A stretch of 8,488 nt of DNA from JAFEBO01 sp044375915 (GTDB taxonomy: Bacteria > Planctomycetota > Phycisphaerae > Phycisphaerales > UBA1924), in assembly GCA_044375915.1 (NCBI GenBank), contig JBILLU010000147.1, positions 1 through 8,488 of the forward strand, in the 5' to 3' direction. Below, piece by piece: positions 5,802-8,488 of this stretch. The notes beneath the pieces were generated by a model, which saw nothing but the letters and a program-made list of their open reading frames with translations, was not told where the DNA came from and did no database searches. Position numbers and translations under genes: made by a program. Numbering within the stretch: position 1 is the stretch's first letter; each line of letters starts with the position of its first letter.

Positions 5802-6080
5802 TTGGCCGGTTCTTTCGATTGGGACGACGCGAAGGCCGCGACCAATCTCCGCAAGCACCGCGTGTCGTTTGAGGAGGCGCAAACGGTCTTTGGCGATGAG
5901 AGGTCTTTGACGATCTACGACGAAGCCCATTCGGAGACGGAAGACCGCTACATCATCCTCGGCATGTCGATTCGGGCCCGGCTCCTTGTCCTTGTCTTCA
6001 CCGAGAACGCCGAGAACATCCGGATCATCAGCGCCCGACGAGCAACGAAGAAGGAAGCGAATCAGTATGGCGACCTCTAA
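5802..6080 (+). CDS. brnT: BrnT-family toxin (RelE-fold ribonuclease type)
   Basis: This 92-residue protein matches the BrnT toxin family (PF04365) from end to end: FDWDDAKAATNLRKHRVSF (5-23) is the family's N-terminal signature, RYIILGMSIRARLLVLVFTE (49-68) the central strands, and IRIISARRATKKE (73-85) the C-terminal signature. Family members are small RelE-like ribonucleases that slow translation and are held in check by a downstream antitoxin. The start is TTG, ten bases after the E1 alpha stop and preceded by AAGGAG. Codon use is less GC-biased at third positions than in the dehydrogenase genes (for example TTT, TCT, AGG, TTG), which would suit later acquisition. It overlaps the next small gene by 14 bases, the usual layout for toxin-antitoxin pairs. 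Activity is not shown by sequence alone. Confidence 0.9.
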   Translation: MAGSFDWDDAKAATNLRKHRVSFEEAQTVFGDERSLTIYDEAHSETEDRYIILGMSIRARLLVLVFTENAENIRIISARRATKKEANQYGDL

Positions 6081-6333
6081 GCAAACTTCGAACGGGTCTC
6101 GCCGGCCCGCAAGACGGGCCCCCGAGATGAAGCCCGAGTACGACTTCTCCCGCGGCATCCGCGGCAAGCACTCGACTCGATACCCCAAGATGAAACTCAA
6201 AGTCATGCTCGATCCCGACGTCGCCGCTGTCTTTCCGACGTCTGCCGCCGTCAATGCCGCCCTGCGTCCTCTGGCACGCAGCAAGTCCAAGTCCCGCACC
6301 GGTCCTACGCAACGCCGCCGAAAGGCCAGTTAG
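6067..6333 (+). CDS. BrnA-type antitoxin partner of the BrnT-like toxin
   Basis: This 88-residue basic protein carries the pattern EYDFSRGIRGKHSTRYP (24-40) followed by KLKVMLDPDVAAVFP (43-57) and SAAVNAALRPL (59-69). I recognise this order from small antitoxin-like proteins encoded next to BrnT-type toxins: a linker that would wrap the toxin, then a probable ribbon-helix-helix DNA-binding part (strand, then 'DPDVA..FP.S..VN.ALR'). It probably neutralises the toxin and represses the locus. The ATG at 6067 overlaps the toxin gene by 14 bases. The ATG at 6127 (residue 21) is an alternative that would start the protein at MKPEYDF, where many relatives begin. The very basic tail (about 71-88, RSKSKSRTGPTQRRRKAS) has no clear function. 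The family assignment is by pattern recall; classical BrnA similarity is not strong. Confidence 0.72.
   Translation: MATSKQTSNGSRRPARRAPEMKPEYDFSRGIRGKHSTRYPKMKLKVMLDPDVAAVFPTSAAVNAALRPLARSKSKSRTGPTQRRRKAS
6104..6120 (+). other. Short GC hairpin near the alternative antitoxin start
   Basis: GGCCCG (6104-6109) and CGGGCC (6115-6120) form a perfect 6-base stem with a CAAGA loop, ending six bases before the alternative ATG at 6127. If that ATG is used, the hairpin would cover its ribosome-binding region. It lies inside the coding frame if the ATG at 6067 is used, so it may be chance. Confidence 0.3.
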
Positions 6334-6384
6334 CACGCACGGATCGACACCGCCGCCTCCTCGAAACCTCTTGCCGAGCACACC

Positions 6385-7383
6385 ATGCCAAGAACCGACG
6401 TGATGAAGCAAAAAGGCCTGACTCTCGTTGACGCCATCAACGAAGGCCTCGAACAGGAAATGTCCCGCGACTCCCGCGTCGTGCTCCTCGGCGAGGACGT
6501 CGGGCACAACGGCGGCGTCTTCCGCGTCACCGAAGGTCTTCAGAAGATCTTCGGCAAGGACCGCGTCATCGACACGCCGCTCGCGGAATCCGGCATCATG
6601 GGCACCGCCATCGGCCTTGCCATGGCGGGCATGCGGCCCATTCCCGAGATCCAGTTCGAAGGCTTCCTCGGCCCGGCCTTCGACCAGCTCACCAACCACG
6701 CCGCCCGGTATCGCAGCCGCACCCGCGGCGCGGTGACGGTGCCGCTCACCGTCCGCGTCCCCGTCGGCGGCGGCATCCACGCCCCCGAGCTCCACTCCGA
6801 CTCGCCCGAGGCCATCTACGCCCACACGCCCGGCCTCAAGGTCGTCATGCCGAGCACGCCCCACGACGCCAAGGGCCTGCTCCTCTCCGCCATACGCGAC
6901 CCCGACCCGGTCGTCTTCTTCGAGCCCAAGCGCGTCTATCGCTCCTTCCGCGAGGAAGTTCCTGAGGGCGAGTACACCATCCCCATCGGCCAGGCCAAGG
7001 TCGTCAGCGAGGGCACCGACCTGACCATCGTCACCTGGGGCGCCAGCGTCTTTGAGTGCCTCGCCGCCATCGACAAGATGCCCGAGGACGTCTCCATCGA
7101 GCTCATCGATCTCCGCACGATCTACCCCATCGACACCGACACGATCATCCAGTCCGTGCAGAAGACCGGCCGCTGCGTGATCGTCCACGAAGCCCCCAAG
7201 ACCTGCGGCTTCGGCGCCGAGCTCTCGGCGATCATTCAGGAACACTGCTTCCTGCACCTGAAGGCCCCCGTCCAGCGCGTCGCGGGCTTCGACACGGTGA
7301 TGCCGTACTACAAGCTCGAGCTCGAGTATCTGCCGGATTCGAAGCGGATCGGCGAGAGTGTGGCGCAAACCCTCGCGTACTAG
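6385..7383 (+). CDS. pdhB: 2-oxoacid (pyruvate) dehydrogenase E1 beta subunit
   Basis: This 332-residue subunit completes the E1 heterotetramer. GEDVGHNGGVFRVTEGL (36-52) and DTPLAESGIMGTAIGLAMAG (63-82) form the N-terminal pyrimidine-binding domain, with Glu68 the residue expected to activate the thiamine ring. GGGIHAPELHSDSPEAIYAH (128-147) holds the conserved active-site His137. The C-terminal transketolase domain follows (about 200-332). The middle region (HAPELHSDS, VVMPSTPHDAKGLLLSAI, YRSFREEVPEGEYTIPIG) follows Bacillus PdhB closely. The tail HEAPKTCGFGAEL and QEHCFLHLKAPVQRVAGFDT looks more like branched-chain E1 beta, so the substrate is not settled. The gene starts 51 bases after the antitoxin stop. 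The ATG lacks a strong ribosome binding site; an ATG at residue 7 is a possible alternative. Confidence 0.92.
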   Translation: MPRTDVMKQKGLTLVDAINEGLEQEMSRDSRVVLLGEDVGHNGGVFRVTEGLQKIFGKDRVIDTPLAESGIMGTAIGLAMAGMRPIPEIQFEGFLGPAFDQLTNHAARYRSRTRGAVTVPLTVRVPVGGGIHAPELHSDSPEAIYAHTPGLKVVMPSTPHDAKGLLLSAIRDPDPVVFFEPKRVYRSFREEVPEGEYTIPIGQAKVVSEGTDLTIVTWGASVFECLAAIDKMPEDVSIELIDLRTIYPIDTDTIIQSVQKTGRCVIVHEAPKTCGFGAELSAIIQEHCFLHLKAPVQRVAGFDTVMPYYKLELEYLPDSKRIGESVAQTLAY

Positions 7384-7385
7384 AA

Positions 7386-7497
7386 CTCAGAGCGATAAAG
7401 CGCAAAGCTCAAATAGAAGCGAAGGCCCGCGAAACTCTGTATCTTCCCGTTCCCCCTGTCTTGATTTGCTGCTCTGAGCTTTGCTGCTTTGAGCTTT
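7386..7497. repeat. Interleaved inverted and direct repeats between E1 beta and E2
   Basis: CTCAGAGC (7386-7393) is the reverse complement of GCTCTGAG (7471-7478), and AAAGCTCAAA (7404-7413) is the reverse complement of TTTGAGCTTT (7488-7497). The two pairings interleave, as in a pseudoknot, so both cannot form in one simple nested hairpin. The right side is also a direct repeat: GCTCTGAGCTTT (7471-7482) and GCTTTGAGCTTT (7486-7497). The stretch is distinctly less GC-rich than its flanks. It lacks a terminator-like T run, so E2 can still be co-transcribed with E1 beta. Confidence 0.6.
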
Positions 7498-7512
7498 CCC
7501 CGAGTCCTTCCC

Positions 7513-8488
7513 ATGGCCCACCACAAGTCCACCAACCCTGACGAATTCATCCTCCCCGACCTCGGCGAGGGCGTGCACGAAGCCGAACTCATCAAGTGGC
7601 GGGTCAAGGTCGGCGACACCATCGCCGAGCACGACATCCTCGCCGAGATGGAGACCGACAAGGCCTTGGTCGAAGTCCCGTCGCCACGCGCCGGCACCAT
7701 CGCATCCCTCAACGGCACTGAGGGCGAGATCCTGAAGGTCGGCAATGTCCTCGTCACCTATCAGGCCAGCGGCTCATCGGCCGCCGCCGCGACCAAGACC
7801 GCCCACGCCGGTTCGTCGCACGCCACCGAAACCCACGCCTCCGCCACCGCCGTCGCTGAGCCGCCGGAGCCGACCGCTGAGCGCGAAGACGCCGGCACGG
7901 TCGTCGGCAAGATGGGCGGCGAGCTCGCTGGCATGTCCGCCGCACCCGGCAAGGCCCTTGCCACTCCCGCCGTCCGCCGCCTCGCCCGCGACCTGGGCCT
8001 CGACATCGACTCGATCAGCGGCACCGGCATCGGCGGCCGCGTCACCGAGAAGGACGTCCGCAATGCCAGCGGTGGGGCCAGCGGTGGAGCCAGCGGTGGA
8101 GCCAGCAGTGGGGCACCGGCCTCCGCGGCGCAACGAGCCCCAAGCGTGAGCGCGGGGTCTCCTCAAGCCCCCGGCCGCCACGCCGCGCCTTCGATGATCC
8201 CGGCTGCGCCTGTGGCTCCCGCTCCGCGTCCGGCCGCTCCGGCACCCGCTCCGCGCCAGGCCGCCCCCGCGCCCTCGCGCCAGTACGACACCTCGGCCCC
8301 CGACGCCGACATCCGCATCCCCTTCCGCGGCGTGCGTCGCACGATTGCGAACCGCCTCCGTCAGTCCATCAACCAGGCCGTCCACTTCACCGTCATGGAT
8401 GAAGCCGACGTCACGGCACTCGACCACCTCCGCCGCAAGCTCGCCGCCGCCAGTGGCGAGAAGGTCTCCTTCCTCCCCTTCGTCGCCG
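7513..8488 (+). CDS. pdhC: Dihydrolipoyllysine-residue acyltransferase E2 component, N-terminal part (3' end outside window)
   Basis: The frame is open from the ATG at 7513 to the window edge, giving the first 325 residues. A lipoyl domain (about 11-86) begins FILPDLGEGVHEAELIKW, with the lipoyl lysine expected at Lys50 in METDKALVEVPS. A flexible Ala/Ser/Thr-rich linker (87-145) leads to the peripheral subunit-binding domain (about 147-184; ATPAVRRLARDLG, GTGIGGRVTEKDV), which docks E1 or E3. A second Ala/Pro linker (185-263) contains an unusual repeat, then the acyltransferase domain starts (IRIPFRGVRRTIANRL, 267-282). The HxxxDG catalytic motif lies beyond the window. The lipoyl domain is closest to Bacillus-type PdhC. 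There is no clear Shine-Dalgarno sequence. With E1 genes upstream it supplies the core of the same complex; an E3 gene may follow outside the window. Confidence 0.93.
   Translation, partial: MAHHKSTNPDEFILPDLGEGVHEAELIKWRVKVGDTIAEHDILAEMETDKALVEVPSPRAGTIASLNGTEGEILKVGNVLVTYQASGSSAAAATKTAHAGSSHATETHASATAVAEPPEPTAEREDAGTVVGKMGGELAGMSAAPGKALATPAVRRLARDLGLDIDSISGTGIGGRVTEKDVRNASGGASGGASGGASSGAPASAAQRAPSVSAGSPQAPGRHAAPSMIPAAPVAPAPRPAAPAPAPRQAAPAPSRQYDTSAPDADIRIPFRGVRRTIANRLRQSINQAVHFTVMDEADVTALDHLRRKLAAASGEKVSFLPFVA
8065..8112 (+). repeat. Tandem 12-base repeat (4 copies) within the E2 linker
   Basis: Four 12-base units, GCCAGCGGTGGG-like, run head to tail at 8065-8076, 8077-8088, 8089-8100 and 8101-8112, with one to two differences between units. 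They encode ASGG three times and then ASSG, directly after the subunit-binding domain. The unit keeps the reading frame and would only lengthen a flexible linker. Its number could vary between strains by slippage. Confidence 0.85.
8112..8170. repeat. Intergenic-type palindromic repeat apparently carried in frame in the E2 linker
   Basis: Just after the tandem repeat, GAGCCCCAAGCGTGAGCG and the following CGGGGTC (8139-8162) form a motif with CCCC and GGGG arms around a GCG/CGC inner pair. From memory, 'AGCCC..AGCGT.AGCG.GGGGC' elements are common between genes in planctomycetes. Here it is read as protein (RAPSVSAGSP). Codons across it (GCA, CAA, CGA, CCA, GGG, TCT, CCT) contrast with the C/G-ending codons on both sides, which supports an origin outside coding DNA. 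The assignment to a repeat family needs a genome search. Confidence 0.45.

Overview
The window is a GC-rich bacterial segment with every convincing gene on the + strand. Gene content, weak or absent Shine-Dalgarno sequences before several starts, and many short palindromic repeats between genes fit a planctomycete-like bacterium, possibly Phycisphaerae. That placement is an inference from general impression, not a database result.

Block 1 (1-4498) is acyl-CoA catabolism. It holds the 3' end of one crotonase-family gene, a complete enoyl-CoA hydratase-like gene (560-1318), and a second complete crotonase (1384-2301) that resembles the N-terminal half of FadB/FadJ and ends where the dehydrogenase half would begin. 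A long VLCAD/ACAD9-like acyl-CoA dehydrogenase (2519-4498) follows. Dehydrogenase and hydratases would catalyse the first two steps of beta-oxidation or branched-chain acyl-CoA breakdown. A clear intrinsic terminator (4510-4540) closes the block and is followed by a paired inverted-repeat element (4541-4613).

Block 2 (4667-8488) is a 2-oxoacid dehydrogenase operon: E1 alpha (4667-5791), E1 beta (6385-7383) and the first 325 codons of E2 (7513 to the window edge). The proteins look most like the PdhA/PdhB/PdhC pyruvate dehydrogenase type, although E1 beta has a branched-chain-like C-terminus. Such a complex makes acetyl-CoA or a branched acyl-CoA; the latter could feed the enzymes of block 1.

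The most unusual point is a BrnT-type toxin with a downstream BrnA-type antitoxin (5802-6333) placed between the E1 alpha and E1 beta genes. The toxin's ribosome binding site overlaps the E1 alpha stop codon. Other notable points are an apparently intergenic-type repeat read in frame inside the E2 linker, four kinds of inverted repeat between genes (one with a compensatory base-pair change), and a stand-alone FadB-type hydratase half.

Stretches without genes: 310-559 (repeats, described below), 1319-1383, 2302-2518, 4499-4666, 6334-6384 and 7384-7512. None exceeds 300 bases. I see no tRNA, rRNA, riboswitch, CRISPR array, transposase or convincing promoter.
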